Source of the DNA: Bdellovibrionales bacterium
GTDB taxonomy: Bacteria > Bdellovibrionota > Bacteriovoracia > Bacteriovoracales > Bacteriovoracaceae
Direction: 5' to 3'
Length of the DNA: 64,000 nucleotides
Assembly (NCBI GenBank): GCA_018646675.1
Contig: JABGUH010000044.1
Coordinates: 62,001-126,000, forward strand
The notes under the pieces: generated by a model
What the model was told of the DNA's origin: nothing
Seen by the model: the letters and a program-made list of their open reading frames with translations, nothing else
Database searches by the model: none
Shown here: in pieces, positions 28,990 to 38,755 of the stretch
Layout of the letters: each line of letters opens with the position of its first letter
How positions within the stretch are numbered: position 1 is the stretch's first letter
Program-made: the position numbers and the translations under genes

Positions 28990-29670
28990 TTACTCCACTT
29001 CTACTTTAGCATCTTCCAAAATTAGTGGGTAGAAGTAGCCGGAGCCAAAATCCTTATTGGTCGTTACTTTGGCAGTTATTAAAACCTGGTCCCCGACCTT
29101 AGCAGTGCTGTTAGTGGTTACTGTCAGATCAAAAGATTTTTTAGTGCCGCTGCCATCTTGAATATGTATCCAGTTTTTCTTCATGATACCGGGATTAAAT
29201 TTGACTACTTTCCCTCGTACCTTGATTGTCTTTCCCTTAAGTTTATCTTTTTGGGCAAAAATTTCTCCGACTAAGTATTGTGCTTTTTGGAAGCTTCCTA
29301 GCTTGATTTCACTTGCTCTTTTTCGGCGGTCGCCCTGAATGCGCATAAACTTGGTAAAGTAGATGGTCTTAAAGGTACGTTTTAGAGTTTTACTCTTAAA
29401 GTCCTTCATGGGGGTACCACGAATGAATTCAACTTGATCACCAACTGCAATTTTTATCTTTTTAGTGGCGGCCCAGTGAGTATCTTTTTTACCCTTAACT
29501 TGTACGTAGGTGTAACCGCCAGAGTTCATCGTCTGAATAACTTTCCCTTGATGTAGCTTAGTTGGATCAGCTTTTACTTTGCCAGCCTTGCGGGCACCGC
29601 CGGGACCAAACCCACTGGCCATTTGAAAAATAGTCATCGATAGAATAATGGTGAGAATAATTGCTTTCAT
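28990..29670 (-). CDS. Exported protein with NrfJ-like and OB-fold domains
   Basis: 226 residues with a signal peptide (ILTIILSMTIFQMASG). Residues about 40-110 (GKVIQTMNSGGYTYVQVKGK, then THWAATKKIKIAVGDQVEF) look like the small NrfJ-type beta domain. Residues about 125-226 (GKTIKVRGKVVKFNPGIMKK, WIHIQDGSGT, KVGDQVLITAKVTTNKDFG) look like an exported OB-fold domain of the kind often annotated as a DNA-binding protein-like domain. Similar two-domain exported proteins occur in anaerobes and deltaproteobacteria. Function unknown. The ribosome site is weak. Confidence 0.7.
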   Translation of the reverse strand: MKAIILTIILSMTIFQMASGFGPGGARKAGKVKADPTKLHQGKVIQTMNSGGYTYVQVKGKKDTHWAATKKIKIAVGDQVEFIRGTPMKDFKSKTLKRTFKTIYFTKFMRIQGDRRKRASEIKLGSFQKAQYLVGEIFAQKDKLKGKTIKVRGKVVKFNPGIMKKNWIHIQDGSGTKKSFDLTVTTNSTAKVGDQVLITAKVTTNKDFGSGYFYPLILEDAKVEVE

Positions 29671-29830
29671 TTAGAGATACCCTTGCCTTAGCAGTTAAGA
29701 TAGATTGTCACTTTTGTTGGCCCGGATATTAGCTAAGATTGGATAGAATTTCACCTTGCGGCGCACAGTAATATTAACCATCCTGTGGTTCTCAAGCAGG
29801 ATCTGCTCTTGGCACCTCTACCTACATCGA

Positions 29831-30988
29831 TTAAAACAGTGGTAGAGTGGTAAGGTTACGTGGGAGTGGGGTATTTTCATCTCGGGTAGGTAGTTGATCT
29901 TCAAATATCTCTAGAGGAATAATCATATTCATCAATTCATATAGAGCAGTTCCCTCTTCATCTCCACTCTCTTGGGCGTGGGTTAAAGCTGAGATAAAAA
30001 TCTTGCCATAGTTACTGAGTTGCATGACATCAGCATCACTATCCAGATCTACCATCTCAATCATCAACTCTCCGAGTAGGGCATTGGCCGGGTTCTCGGA
30101 ATTACGGTTAGGCATATCATCATGATCGTAGAGATCAATGACACTGCTCGCCATTCCCTTAATCATGGCGTAGTTAAAGAGGTACGCTTGTTTGGGGTGG
30201 TGAAGGTTGTAGACAAACTCAGCCGGCCGCTGACCCAGTAGAACAAAATTTAGTAGTTGAGAGCGAACACTTTTATCCACTCGGTTATTGATAATTTTAA
30301 CAAAGTGAGCTGCGCTATCAATATCGGAGAAAACTGCTTGCAAAAAGCGTTCATTAGAAATTTCGCTGCCATCATTAAAGCTATCTTCATGTCCTAAGTA
30401 GAAGAAGATGTTCCAAAATGGTGTACCACTATGAAGTACATACTCTGCATGTTGATCCAGCAAACGCATCATCTTCTTAGTCAAAGATGGCGACTTAGAC
30501 ATCGCATAGCTTAATGCGTGGTAGAGTGATGGATTAAGACGGGCAAAGAGGAAGGGGGCCACACCTCGGTAGATTAGTGCTAGATCAATCAACCCTTCGG
30601 CCAGTGTGGGGGAGCGGTATATTAGTGAGGTAATCTGGTTGAGCAGACCATTAGAGGATCGCAACATCTTCATCATGATGCCAACCATCTGGGGATCTCT
30701 GATGGCACAAAAGACCATATCATGGGCCATTTGCGGGTTGTTTAACATTTGAGAAGCCATCATACTTCCCATCCGCCTGACTCCGCCGCCAAAAAATGGC
30801 ATGCCAGACATCATATTAAACATCCCCATTCCCATATTGCTCATTGGGTTGGAGAAGATGGAGCAGTTTGGATAGTATCGCTGCTGCTCATAACTGGGGG
30901 CCGGTCTGTCATCTATGGCGTAGGCACCAGGTAGTAGTAGGACGATAGTTATTAGTAAGATGATTTTATTTAGTTGACTGTTTTTCAT
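29831..30988 (-). CDS. Exported methionine-rich helical protein, unknown function
   Basis: 385 residues from ATG 30988, which opens a signal peptide (LNKIILLITIVLLLPGAYA); the frame is open 14 codons further upstream but that would bury the signal. Residues after the signal are rich in Met and Gly (MSNMGMGMFNMMSGMPFFGG). The rest is a string of short leucine-rich helices with an acidic tail. No ribosome site is obvious for either start. No family was recognised. The gene stands alone between an OB-fold gene and a divergent L,D-transpeptidase gene. Confidence 0.55.
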   Translation of the reverse strand: MKNSQLNKIILLITIVLLLPGAYAIDDRPAPSYEQQRYYPNCSIFSNPMSNMGMGMFNMMSGMPFFGGGVRRMGSMMASQMLNNPQMAHDMVFCAIRDPQMVGIMMKMLRSSNGLLNQITSLIYRSPTLAEGLIDLALIYRGVAPFLFARLNPSLYHALSYAMSKSPSLTKKMMRLLDQHAEYVLHSGTPFWNIFFYLGHEDSFNDGSEISNERFLQAVFSDIDSAAHFVKIINNRVDKSVRSQLLNFVLLGQRPAEFVYNLHHPKQAYLFNYAMIKGMASSVIDLYDHDDMPNRNSENPANALLGELMIEMVDLDSDADVMQLSNYGKIFISALTHAQESGDEEGTALYELMNMIIPLEIFEDQLPTRDENTPLPRNLTTLPLF

Positions 30989-31131
30989 GGGTAATCTAAA
31001 CCCGAAAGGGGGTTTTTGGCAACTCCCCATGGAAAAATAACATGTTCTATTTCAAATAGTTAAGCTAAATTGCGCATTGCGCATATGGATGGTCGAAATT
31101 GTGTGACCTGAGTCATGTATTTATTTGATCT

Positions 31132-31164
31132 GCACCACCTGACAGTGTGTTGGTGGGATGGTGC
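31132..31164. promoter_or_regulatory. Stem-loop in the divergent control region before the L,D-transpeptidase gene
   Basis: GCACCA (31132-31137) and TGGTGC (31159-31164) are a perfect inverted repeat, with extra CC/GG pairing inside. A TATAAA at 31197-31202 is a candidate -10 box for the gene at 31268. The 279-base interval also contains a tandem ATTGCGC repeat near 31070. The arrangement suits a regulated divergent promoter, but no regulator can be named. Confidence 0.3.
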
Positions 31165-31267
31165 GTAACAATTACAGTGGTGGTTTTCAATCAAGCTATA
31201 AAATAAGTATCGTTCGCTACTAATTTTTTGGATCAAAAATTAATCTCATATTTTTAGGAGGAGTACA

Positions 31268-33055
31268 GTGTTTCTAGTTCGTTGGTATAAATATAGAGAA
31301 AAATCAATTACTCGGTGGTCACTTTTGTTGGTAGTCGCGTTGAGCATTACCGGAAATTTAAAGGCAGAAGTAACGACAGTTGAGGAGTTTGACCAGCAAC
31401 TGCTAGAGCGTGGTGTGGCCTGGAAGGGGAGAATTGTTCCCAGCTTCTATGTCGGGTTTGCCCCAAGAGTGGAGAATCATCAAAACATTCTCTTTCAGGT
31501 GGCCCGTGGAAATCAGGCAAGATTAACTGCGATTTTAGATGAGCAGGCGGTGTTGACCTATCTCTACCAACTTAAGAAGCGATATGATGTCTATCACCGT
31601 CTAATGGGTAGCAAGTTTCGGCCGGTACATCAGAATCAACTACAACTATTCTACAATATTATTGAGTCCGATCGTTATAACATTCTGGGGACGATTGAAC
31701 AGTTCGAAGCTGGTCAGTTGACCCGCCAGCAGCTCTACTCCCGCTCACTGCAGATAATGAAAGAGCTCAACCGGTGGCGAATTTTTCAACAAGACTTTGA
31801 TCTGAATAAAATTTTTGTCAGTTGGGAGCAACGTGTGGAGCACTTTATCTCCATTAGTGGCTTAAGTCATGGGGCAACAATTGAAGATACCCTGACTGCG
31901 TTGGAGCAGAACCCACAGGATAGCATGGTGCTGGTTAACGAAATAATGCGGGGACGTATTATTACAACAGCTCTCAGTCGTGCCCAGCAAGAGAGTCTGG
32001 CGGAGTTACTTTGGCGTAAGGTAAATGGAGAGCTTGGTCGGGATAGTTATCTTGCTTTAGTTCAGCAGTTGTTTAAACAGTTAGCAGATGGGTTGTACAA
32101 CTTTAGAGCGGTGGTCGACGGTAAATTGGTGAATGCCTTACGTTGTGATCAGACCGAGCAGTGCCGGCTGAGTTATCCAGAGTTTAACGGGATCTATCCT
32201 GTCGGCTCTTTGCGGGGAACTACTACCGATCGGCTCGGCAATAAGATTAACCGTTTTGCCACCTATGGGTATCGCCATTTTGTGGGGAGTACGCGTAGTG
32301 GGATTGATCGGATTAGAGGTAAGAAGTATTATGGGTGGATTCCGAAGATGGATTATGAAAAAATTGGTAATGGCATTCATAATCCGGCGGTAATTACTAA
32401 ACTTCGAGAGCGTAAGCACCGCTGGCTTCATCAAAAATTGGGTATCCCCACTGAGTTTGATACTCTCTGGGCCGTCTCACGGGGACGAGTCTCACATGGT
32501 TGCATTCGGATGGCAGCCGGCCATATCTGGGAGGTTCGTCACATCTTTCCTGCTGAATCAGAGGCAACCACCAAGTTACGCTGGTTAGGCAGTGACTCGC
32601 GTGATTATGATGTCTTTGATATCGATGGTGATGGCAAAGATGAGGTGATGGGAGTGGACTATCTGATTGGTTACTCCTTTAAAGATCGGGTCGGTACCGG
32701 TCTGATCGGTGCCAGCTTTGATCGTCAGCTATTCTACCGTAGCCTCTATGGTGAAAATGGTCAGGTCTATCTAGATCAGAGTAGTGGTCGCTATATGGTT
32801 AATCGTCCTTTTATCTCCTACTTCCTTCCTCCGAAGGGTGAGGAGAAGGTTCGTCCGTTTAGTCGTCAAGTGGCTGAAGATCTGCCGCTATATCAGCAGC
32901 CATATGAAAAAGATAAAATCCAGTTTTTCTTGACCAGGCGAGGGGGGAGACCTTCTGCTAGCTGGATTAGAGGACTGGGGCGAATTGTTGGGTGTGGCCC
33001 ATTTCAAGAGGAGTTTCCCACCTGTTACGAAGCTCGTTTTGACCGCAATTTTTAA
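31268..33055 (+). CDS. Exported L,D-transpeptidase (YkuD family)
   Basis: 595 residues. GTG start confirmed by a strong AGGAGG 6 bases upstream and the following hydrophobic segment (WSLLLVVALSITGNLKA). The catalytic motif GRVSHGCIRM places the nucleophilic Cys at residue 412, with the preceding NGIHN as the conserved upstream histidine region. These enzymes form 3-3 crosslinks or attach proteins and D-amino acids to peptidoglycan from outside the membrane. The N-terminal 270 residues are helical and unlike the usual LysM or PG-binding modules. A D-x-D-x-D-G loop, DVFDIDGDGKDEV (about 455), is inserted within or just after the catalytic domain and may bind calcium. Long for the family (most are 200-400 aa). 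The next gene is 42 bases downstream. Confidence 0.88.
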   Translation: MFLVRWYKYREKSITRWSLLLVVALSITGNLKAEVTTVEEFDQQLLERGVAWKGRIVPSFYVGFAPRVENHQNILFQVARGNQARLTAILDEQAVLTYLYQLKKRYDVYHRLMGSKFRPVHQNQLQLFYNIIESDRYNILGTIEQFEAGQLTRQQLYSRSLQIMKELNRWRIFQQDFDLNKIFVSWEQRVEHFISISGLSHGATIEDTLTALEQNPQDSMVLVNEIMRGRIITTALSRAQQESLAELLWRKVNGELGRDSYLALVQQLFKQLADGLYNFRAVVDGKLVNALRCDQTEQCRLSYPEFNGIYPVGSLRGTTTDRLGNKINRFATYGYRHFVGSTRSGIDRIRGKKYYGWIPKMDYEKIGNGIHNPAVITKLRERKHRWLHQKLGIPTEFDTLWAVSRGRVSHGCIRMAAGHIWEVRHIFPAESEATTKLRWLGSDSRDYDVFDIDGDGKDEVMGVDYLIGYSFKDRVGTGLIGASFDRQLFYRSLYGENGQVYLDQSSGRYMVNRPFISYFLPPKGEEKVRPFSRQVAEDLPLYQQPYEKDKIQFFLTRRGGRPSASWIRGLGRIVGCGPFQEEFPTCYEARFDRNF

Positions 33056-33097
33056 GTTTAGATGTAATAATAATTATTAGTTATTTAGGAGTGCTTG

Positions 33098-35914
33098 ATG
33101 ACCGCACATAATCGTTTAATGACCCTTTGGCCTACTCTGTTAACTGGAGTGATGGTATTTTTATTATTATCTTCCCTAATTGCGGGGGAGCGCAGTGACT
33201 TGATCAAAGCAAATTTTTCCAAATTGACCACTAGTAGTCGTGGCCCATTTGGACCAATTGTACTCCAGCATGCTACTCGGCGGGTACCGCCACGAAGAAA
33301 TCGTATTGGTGCTGGCTTTCAATTTCAAGCTGCCTTTAGAAATAGTACTGCGACCAAATTGTTACAAAACAGTTTTTATGCAGGGAATATCTTCACCACC
33401 AATTACTTTCATCTCTATGCCAAGTATGTGATGCAGGATGAGAATCTTAAATTTTTCTCGATTGATGATCAGCAACTTTTGCAGAGTGGAGTTGCTGCGG
33501 TCAACGAAGCAGCATTGATTGCCAAGCATATGTTAGTAGAAAAATTCTATCTGGATCGCCATGCAGGATCTCGCTACAGTGCCAGCTTTGCCCGGCGCGG
33601 AGTTTCCGGCACCGAGTATGAGACAAAATATTATGATAAGTATATCCGTTTTCTCGGTCAGAAAATGCCCAGTGAGTCTGGACGTCTATTAAACTTCCTG
33701 ATTCAGAAAAGATGGAATTTGATGGGTAATATGGGGGGAGTCTCATTGCGCCGTTTACGGACCGAGATTGATAAGATCTATAAAAAGTGTAAGTGGGGTT
33801 GTAGTTCACAGGCCAAGTCTAAGATCTTTGCTATTCGTGGCGTAATTCATAATGCCATGTCGGTTGAGGTGGTGGAGATGATTGATCGCTTTTTGGCTGA
33901 GCATAAAAATGAGCGGATGGATAAATTACGAGCTGATATTGTCCGTTACTATACTGTTAATATATCCACAATTGTTAAATTTGCTCGCGATCAAAAACGT
34001 ATGATTCCTGCGGAGCTAGTAGCGTTACTGCGGGCGGAGAGTCAGCAGTTAACGCTCGAGCAGCTAGAGAGGTTGGGCACAATCATGGAGTTGGCGGTCG
34101 ATCACCTACGTCGCTCTTTTAATCCTGAGATCAACCATCTAATTATTTTGCTCTCAAACTATCTGCACACATCTGTAGAGCAGCTCTATCGACAAAATCA
34201 GCAGATGGCAGGCCGATTAATTCCAGTACTGATTGATGCTATCTATGCCCAGGGGATGCTCCCAGTAGGAGAGTATAAAAAAATGCGACAGCAGCTAAAA
34301 AGAGCTAGTAGTAACAAAGAGAGTGTTGCCGCTACCTCAACTCTTCCTCGCATGGTCTACCAACGACTGGATCACCTATTAAAACCGGCAATTGTGGATT
34401 GGTCATTGGTCTATGCGGAAGCGGAAGGAGTGGTTGATGATATCCTGAAATCTTCTCCCATCTCCCTACTAGATTTGATGATTACCGATGTTAAGCGGGC
34501 GGAGACCTCAACTCAAAAATATATAGTGCAGACTTCTGGGATTACTTATGGTTACCTGAAGTTCATCTCTCGAGATGATATTATATCAAAGAGCGATCGT
34601 TTTATCGCCTTGGAGCGTCGGGATATTCCAATCTTTGAAGCTTTGCCACTCTATCTGGCAGTTACCGCGGGTATTATTACCGAAGAGTACCAGACGGAAC
34701 TTTCACACGTTAAGTTGAAGAGTGATGCGCGTGGAACTCCTAATATCTACTATCCCAAAATTCGCGACGATGCCACTTTAGCTCAACTGATTTCAAGTGA
34801 GGCTTTGGTAAAAATGGAGCTGACCACAGACGGGACCATTTCAATCGTAGTTGCATCTTCCGAGGAAGCAGAACTTTTTTGGGAGCAAAAACGGCCGTCG
34901 GCAATCGGGGAGCTACCCCTCAATCTGGCTGAAAAACGGATTAGAAGTACCCAAGATGTTGGTTTTTCTAACTCCGACTCGGTTGGGGCCAAGGCGGCAA
35001 ACTATGCAGAGTTAAGTCATCTACTGGGAGGGCGAGTGGTACTTGAAGGGTTAACTATTCCTTTCTTTTATTACCATGATTTTTTAGAGCGCAATCCCAC
35101 TATAAAAAATGAGATTATCTCAACGTTAAAAAATAGGCAGGGTAAATTTTTTAGTGACCGCATCTACCGCAATCAGGTATTGAGTAGCTGGCGCAAAAAA
35201 ATGCGGGACTCAAGTAGTAAGCTTAATCCCCAGTTGGTGTCCAAGGTGAAAGAGTGGATCATTGCAAATTATTCCGCCAAATCTGTTCGCTTTCGCAGCT
35301 CCACCAACGCGGAGGATTTAGTTAACTTTAATGGCGCTGGCCTCTACTCATCTACCTCCTACCGGCCAGATAACCCTAAAAAGACCGTCGAACGAGCACT
35401 TAAAAAGGTGTGGGCATCAATCTGGAATTTGCGGGCATTTGATGAGCGCCAGCTCTACCGGATCGACCATCTAAAGGTAGCGATGGGCATTTTAGTCTCT
35501 CCCGGTTTCCCTAATCAAGAGGGGGAGGGAGTTGCAGTTTCCCGTAATATTAAGCGTCCTGAGCAGGGGCCAGCAGTCTATTTTAATATTTTGGCCGGCG
35601 AGGAGCATAGTGTAACCAACCCGACTAACGGTGTCACTCCTGATGAGATCTTGGTTTACTATCAAGATGAAATGCGTGTTGATTACTTAAATATTTCAAA
35701 CCAATCAGTGGATAATACACCGGTATTAGTAGTTGACCAGCTCGTGGAGTTGACTCAAATGATGGTTCGGGCAAACCGACATTTTGCAAAGCTTTACCAC
35801 ATGGTTGGTGATGACAGTTTTGCTCTGGACTTTGAGTTTAAAATTGATGATGAGTATAGTGATGATGGTGAATTTCTAGTTCAGCTTAAGCAGGCCCGTC
35901 CATATATTCACTAA
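33098..35914 (+). CDS. Exported protein with PPDK/PEP-synthase N-terminal-like nucleotide-binding domain
   Basis: 939 residues including a signal peptide (LLTGVMVFLLLSSLIAG); AGGAG precedes ATG 33098. The C-terminal third matches the pyruvate, phosphate dikinase/PEP synthase ATP-grasp half: SVGAKAANYAELSHLL (about 628), then SVRFRSSTNAEDLVNFNGAG with the phosphate-binding Arg (733), then ALKKVWASIWNLRAFDER and FLVQLKQARPY near the end. There is no histidine phosphocarrier or PEP-binding half. The N-terminal 600 residues are helical and unassigned. A secreted ATP-grasp-type domain is odd because the periplasm has no ATP; it may act in another cell after delivery, or have lost catalysis. It follows the L,D-transpeptidase gene closely, so the two are probably one transcript. 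Confidence 0.75.
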   Translation: MTAHNRLMTLWPTLLTGVMVFLLLSSLIAGERSDLIKANFSKLTTSSRGPFGPIVLQHATRRVPPRRNRIGAGFQFQAAFRNSTATKLLQNSFYAGNIFTTNYFHLYAKYVMQDENLKFFSIDDQQLLQSGVAAVNEAALIAKHMLVEKFYLDRHAGSRYSASFARRGVSGTEYETKYYDKYIRFLGQKMPSESGRLLNFLIQKRWNLMGNMGGVSLRRLRTEIDKIYKKCKWGCSSQAKSKIFAIRGVIHNAMSVEVVEMIDRFLAEHKNERMDKLRADIVRYYTVNISTIVKFARDQKRMIPAELVALLRAESQQLTLEQLERLGTIMELAVDHLRRSFNPEINHLIILLSNYLHTSVEQLYRQNQQMAGRLIPVLIDAIYAQGMLPVGEYKKMRQQLKRASSNKESVAATSTLPRMVYQRLDHLLKPAIVDWSLVYAEAEGVVDDILKSSPISLLDLMITDVKRAETSTQKYIVQTSGITYGYLKFISRDDIISKSDRFIALERRDIPIFEALPLYLAVTAGIITEEYQTELSHVKLKSDARGTPNIYYPKIRDDATLAQLISSEALVKMELTTDGTISIVVASSEEAELFWEQKRPSAIGELPLNLAEKRIRSTQDVGFSNSDSVGAKAANYAELSHLLGGRVVLEGLTIPFFYYHDFLERNPTIKNEIISTLKNRQGKFFSDRIYRNQVLSSWRKKMRDSSSKLNPQLVSKVKEWIIANYSAKSVRFRSSTNAEDLVNFNGAGLYSSTSYRPDNPKKTVERALKKVWASIWNLRAFDERQLYRIDHLKVAMGILVSPGFPNQEGEGVAVSRNIKRPEQGPAVYFNILAGEEHSVTNPTNGVTPDEILVYYQDEMRVDYLNISNQSVDNTPVLVVDQLVELTQMMVRANRHFAKLYHMVGDDSFALDFEFKIDDEYSDDGEFLVQLKQARPYIH

Positions 35915-35920
35915 ATCTAA

Positions 35921-36388
35921 CTATTGAATAACGAAGCGTGAGAAGTAGATATTTTTAATCGCTGGGTATCCCAACTTGTCATGTACCTGTTGTTTAATTC
36001 TATTTTCCAGCAGAATTTTACCGGTTAACTTGTTTAGTTGATGGGGATACATTCTGCTGACAGTATCAATGATAATATCCTGGATGGTGTGTCGATTGCG
36101 CGCAAGTACATCCAAATCTCTACGACCAAAGGGCATTAAGTTAATTTTAACATCTAAAAATCGCAGCCGGTTTTTGCGTGACTGCAAATTTACGATCATC
36201 TTTTTAATGGGAAACGTGCCCGAGTCCATATCACTGCGCTCTTGTTGTAGCAGCGCTTCCAAAGCCTGAGGGTCGGGGAGATTTTTTTTAAAGATAAACA
36301 TGCGGAAGGCCATGATCCCTACCACTGCCAAAGAGGTTACTAAGGAGAGAATCATGATCGCAAGGTCCGCTTTCTTGTTTCCAGTCAT
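35921..36388 (-). CDS. fliL: FliL-family protein, stand-alone paralogue
   Basis: 155 residues with a single N-terminal membrane helix (LAIMILSLVTSLAVVGIMAF) and a periplasmic domain fitting FliL: FPIKKMIVNLQSRKNRLRFL, LARNRHTIQDIIIDTVSRM and a final FSRFVIQ, as in FliL proteins ending in F..F..Q. FliL supports stator function in the flagellar motor. A second fliL (45880) heads the flagellar operon, so this is a paralogue outside it, possibly specialised for another motor-like complex. It is divergent from the receiver-like protein gene and convergent with the exported PPDK-like gene, ending 6 bases from it. Confidence 0.8.
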   Translation of the reverse strand: MTGNKKADLAIMILSLVTSLAVVGIMAFRMFIFKKNLPDPQALEALLQQERSDMDSGTFPIKKMIVNLQSRKNRLRFLDVKINLMPFGRRDLDVLARNRHTIQDIIIDTVSRMYPHQLNKLTGKILLENRIKQQVHDKLGYPAIKNIYFSRFVIQ

Positions 36389-36518
36389 GAGTAGATTGTA
36401 GCATGTAGATTAATTTTGGTATATATGGTGCTTTTTATTGGTCTCTTAGTGTCTATTTAGTATTATGATTGCTGAAATTATTCACTTAATGAGAGCACTA
36501 TCCTGAGCGAAATGGTCA

Positions 36519-38591
36519 ATGATAGGCTTAAGTAGAGGGGGAGTTATTACTGCCGAGGAAGAGGGCACAGCAGAGGAGAAGAGAGAAGATCCCATTGTTC
36601 GGATTGGATATATTGGGCAAGATAATCGCTACTGGCGAGTGATTAATACCAAGCTGAGTGATGCCTACCCACCAATGCGCTTCTTATTTTTTGATTATGA
36701 CTTAAGAGACCGTCGACCTGATCGGGGGGTAATTCATCGCTTAAGAAAAAATAGAGTAACAATCCTCTACGTTGATCTCTCATTGGATACGGAAGAGGGG
36801 GTCTACCTGCTACGCAAGTTATCGTCAATTCGGGCGACCAAAAATATTATGTTGATTGCTCTCTGCTCTTTTAAGCAGCGAGATCAGTTAATTGATCAGG
36901 TGATCGGTGCTGGTGCCAAAGCGTTACACTTGAAAAGTGGTGAGTTTTTTGATGCTTATCACTCTGCTGCGGCCCTGGGGTTTACCCAACAAGCAAATGA
37001 AGTTCCCTATATTTCCGTTGAGATAGAACATAATGATAAGGTCGGTGAACTGTTACAGCTAAGTAGTATCTACAAGCTGGGTTTGGCCGTCGAGGGCAAT
37101 ATAGAGTTCCAGGTCGGAGCGAGTGGTGAGTTTTTACATAATATTCCAACAAAAGTTTTCTCTTCTCGTACTTTTAAAGTGGTGGGCGACAAGATAGATA
37201 ACCACTTCTATAACTATTCCCATGGTTACAAATTAGAACCTCTCTATGTTGATTCCACCCATTGGGAGAGTGTTGAGGTGGTTAAGGATGAGAAGGGGAG
37301 TGAAGTTGAGATCACAACGTTAGACCCCGAAAAAATAAAAGGGAAAAAAGTCTACACCACCATGGTGGAGCGTGAGTACAGTGATGATGATTTAAAGTTA
37401 CATCGTCAGCAGTCAGCTAATAATTTTAAGACTTGGATTAAACACCAAGAACAGCAGAGTTTGAAAGTCGGAGTAAAAGTTCTGGTTCTGGATCGTGGAC
37501 TCTCTCTCCTACAACATGTACCTCAGAGTGATCTCTATGAAAATCCAACGCTATTTCGTTTCCAGGCACTACTAGAGGATCCACAAGAGGAGCTGGTAAG
37601 GTATCGGCCCTCGTTGATCATCGTTCGTTTTGAGGAGGCTCCCCGCCCTAGTAATCGTCAGGCAGATGTGAAGGACGGAGCAGTAGAAGAGGAACGGCCA
37701 CAAATATTGGTTAATGATCAAGCGGCAGTTGAGGCATTAATTGTGGAGGTAAAAAAGATAGAAAATTATCGCCCAGTTATCTTGCTGTTTAATATGTTTG
37801 ACTATACATCAGTGGATTTACAAAAAGAGTATAACTATCCTAAAATGATGGCGATGCCGGTTCAGATCGCTTTGGATCCGATCCTAAAATTGGCTGAACG
37901 TTTTCGTCTCCAAAAAAGCCAGGATGATTATAGTGATTGCCCCGCTCCTTTGCTGCGTCCGGATCGTAGCGAGAGCTGGATAAAGTATCGTCACATGGTA
38001 ACGATTATCTCACTTTCAGAATCGGATATTCACTTTGTCTGTGAAGAGAAAATGGAGAACTTCAGTGTACTCTTTTTTGAGTTTCCAGTTAAAATGCTAG
38101 TGACAACCACCCCTTTTCAGGATGGGTCCCCCTTTATCAATACCCCCAACTGCTACCATGGTGTTATCAGTGGGGTCGTAACGAAAGAGAAACAGCTATT
38201 ACGGCGTTACATCAATTCAATCTGTTTTAAGGATGTGGATGAAAAAAATATGGAGTTTGTCCTGCAGCAAGGGGAGGTTAACCAGAAGTTTCTGGACGAT
38301 CTGAAGAAAAAACAGGAGGAAGATCGGATTGCTGAGCTGGAGGATAAGCGTAATAAGTGGATTGAGAAGCTTGACTCTCAAATAGAAGAGAATCGAAAGA
38401 GGATAGAGCTGTTTAACGAGCAAGCTTTGGAAGAGAAAATGAGTGAGGAGGAGCAGGATGCTCATAATACTCTGGTAGAGAGTAATAATACATTATCGGA
38501 GTTGAAGCTTCAGATCTCCAATGGAGAGATGGACAGTCAGCTGGACAAGTCAGAGAGCAGCAAAAAACAGGAGGGTGATAAGAAGGAATAA
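36519..38591 (+). CDS. Large cytoplasmic protein with receiver-like segments and coiled-coil tail
   Basis: 690 residues, no signal peptide. Residues 27-145 have the alternating strand-helix pattern of a response-regulator receiver (VRIGYIGQDNRYWRVINTKL, VTILYVDLSLDTEEGVYLL, NIMLIALCSFKQRDQLID, GAKALHLKSGEFFDAY). The phosphorylation site is not clear; D in YVDLSLD is a candidate. A second similar segment starts around residue 320 (VGVKVLVLDRGLSLLQHV, RPSLIIVRFEE, YRPVILLFNMFDYTS) without the acidic pocket. The middle has beta-rich segments that could be a PilZ-like domain. The C-terminal 95 residues are a charged coiled coil. The ATG has no strong ribosome site; a GAGGGGGAG lies inside the frame just after it, so the true start could be later. 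Role probably signalling, by resemblance only. Confidence 0.55.
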   Translation: MIGLSRGGVITAEEEGTAEEKREDPIVRIGYIGQDNRYWRVINTKLSDAYPPMRFLFFDYDLRDRRPDRGVIHRLRKNRVTILYVDLSLDTEEGVYLLRKLSSIRATKNIMLIALCSFKQRDQLIDQVIGAGAKALHLKSGEFFDAYHSAAALGFTQQANEVPYISVEIEHNDKVGELLQLSSIYKLGLAVEGNIEFQVGASGEFLHNIPTKVFSSRTFKVVGDKIDNHFYNYSHGYKLEPLYVDSTHWESVEVVKDEKGSEVEITTLDPEKIKGKKVYTTMVEREYSDDDLKLHRQQSANNFKTWIKHQEQQSLKVGVKVLVLDRGLSLLQHVPQSDLYENPTLFRFQALLEDPQEELVRYRPSLIIVRFEEAPRPSNRQADVKDGAVEEERPQILVNDQAAVEALIVEVKKIENYRPVILLFNMFDYTSVDLQKEYNYPKMMAMPVQIALDPILKLAERFRLQKSQDDYSDCPAPLLRPDRSESWIKYRHMVTIISLSESDIHFVCEEKMENFSVLFFEFPVKMLVTTTPFQDGSPFINTPNCYHGVISGVVTKEKQLLRRYINSICFKDVDEKNMEFVLQQGEVNQKFLDDLKKKQEEDRIAELEDKRNKWIEKLDSQIEENRKRIELFNEQALEEKMSEEEQDAHNTLVESNNTLSELKLQISNGEMDSQLDKSESSKKQEGDKKE

Positions 38592-38755
38592 AAATCGTGG
38601 TATTGTGTTACTCCTGTTCCAGCTCCCGCTAAATAGGGTTGCATGGCCTATAATATGTCATTTTTACCCTTTTTCATCATCAAATTGACAGATTTACCCC
38701 CTCTGTCTACTGTGTCTCTTCTTGAAATTAATAGTTGGTGTAGGAGTTAAGAACT

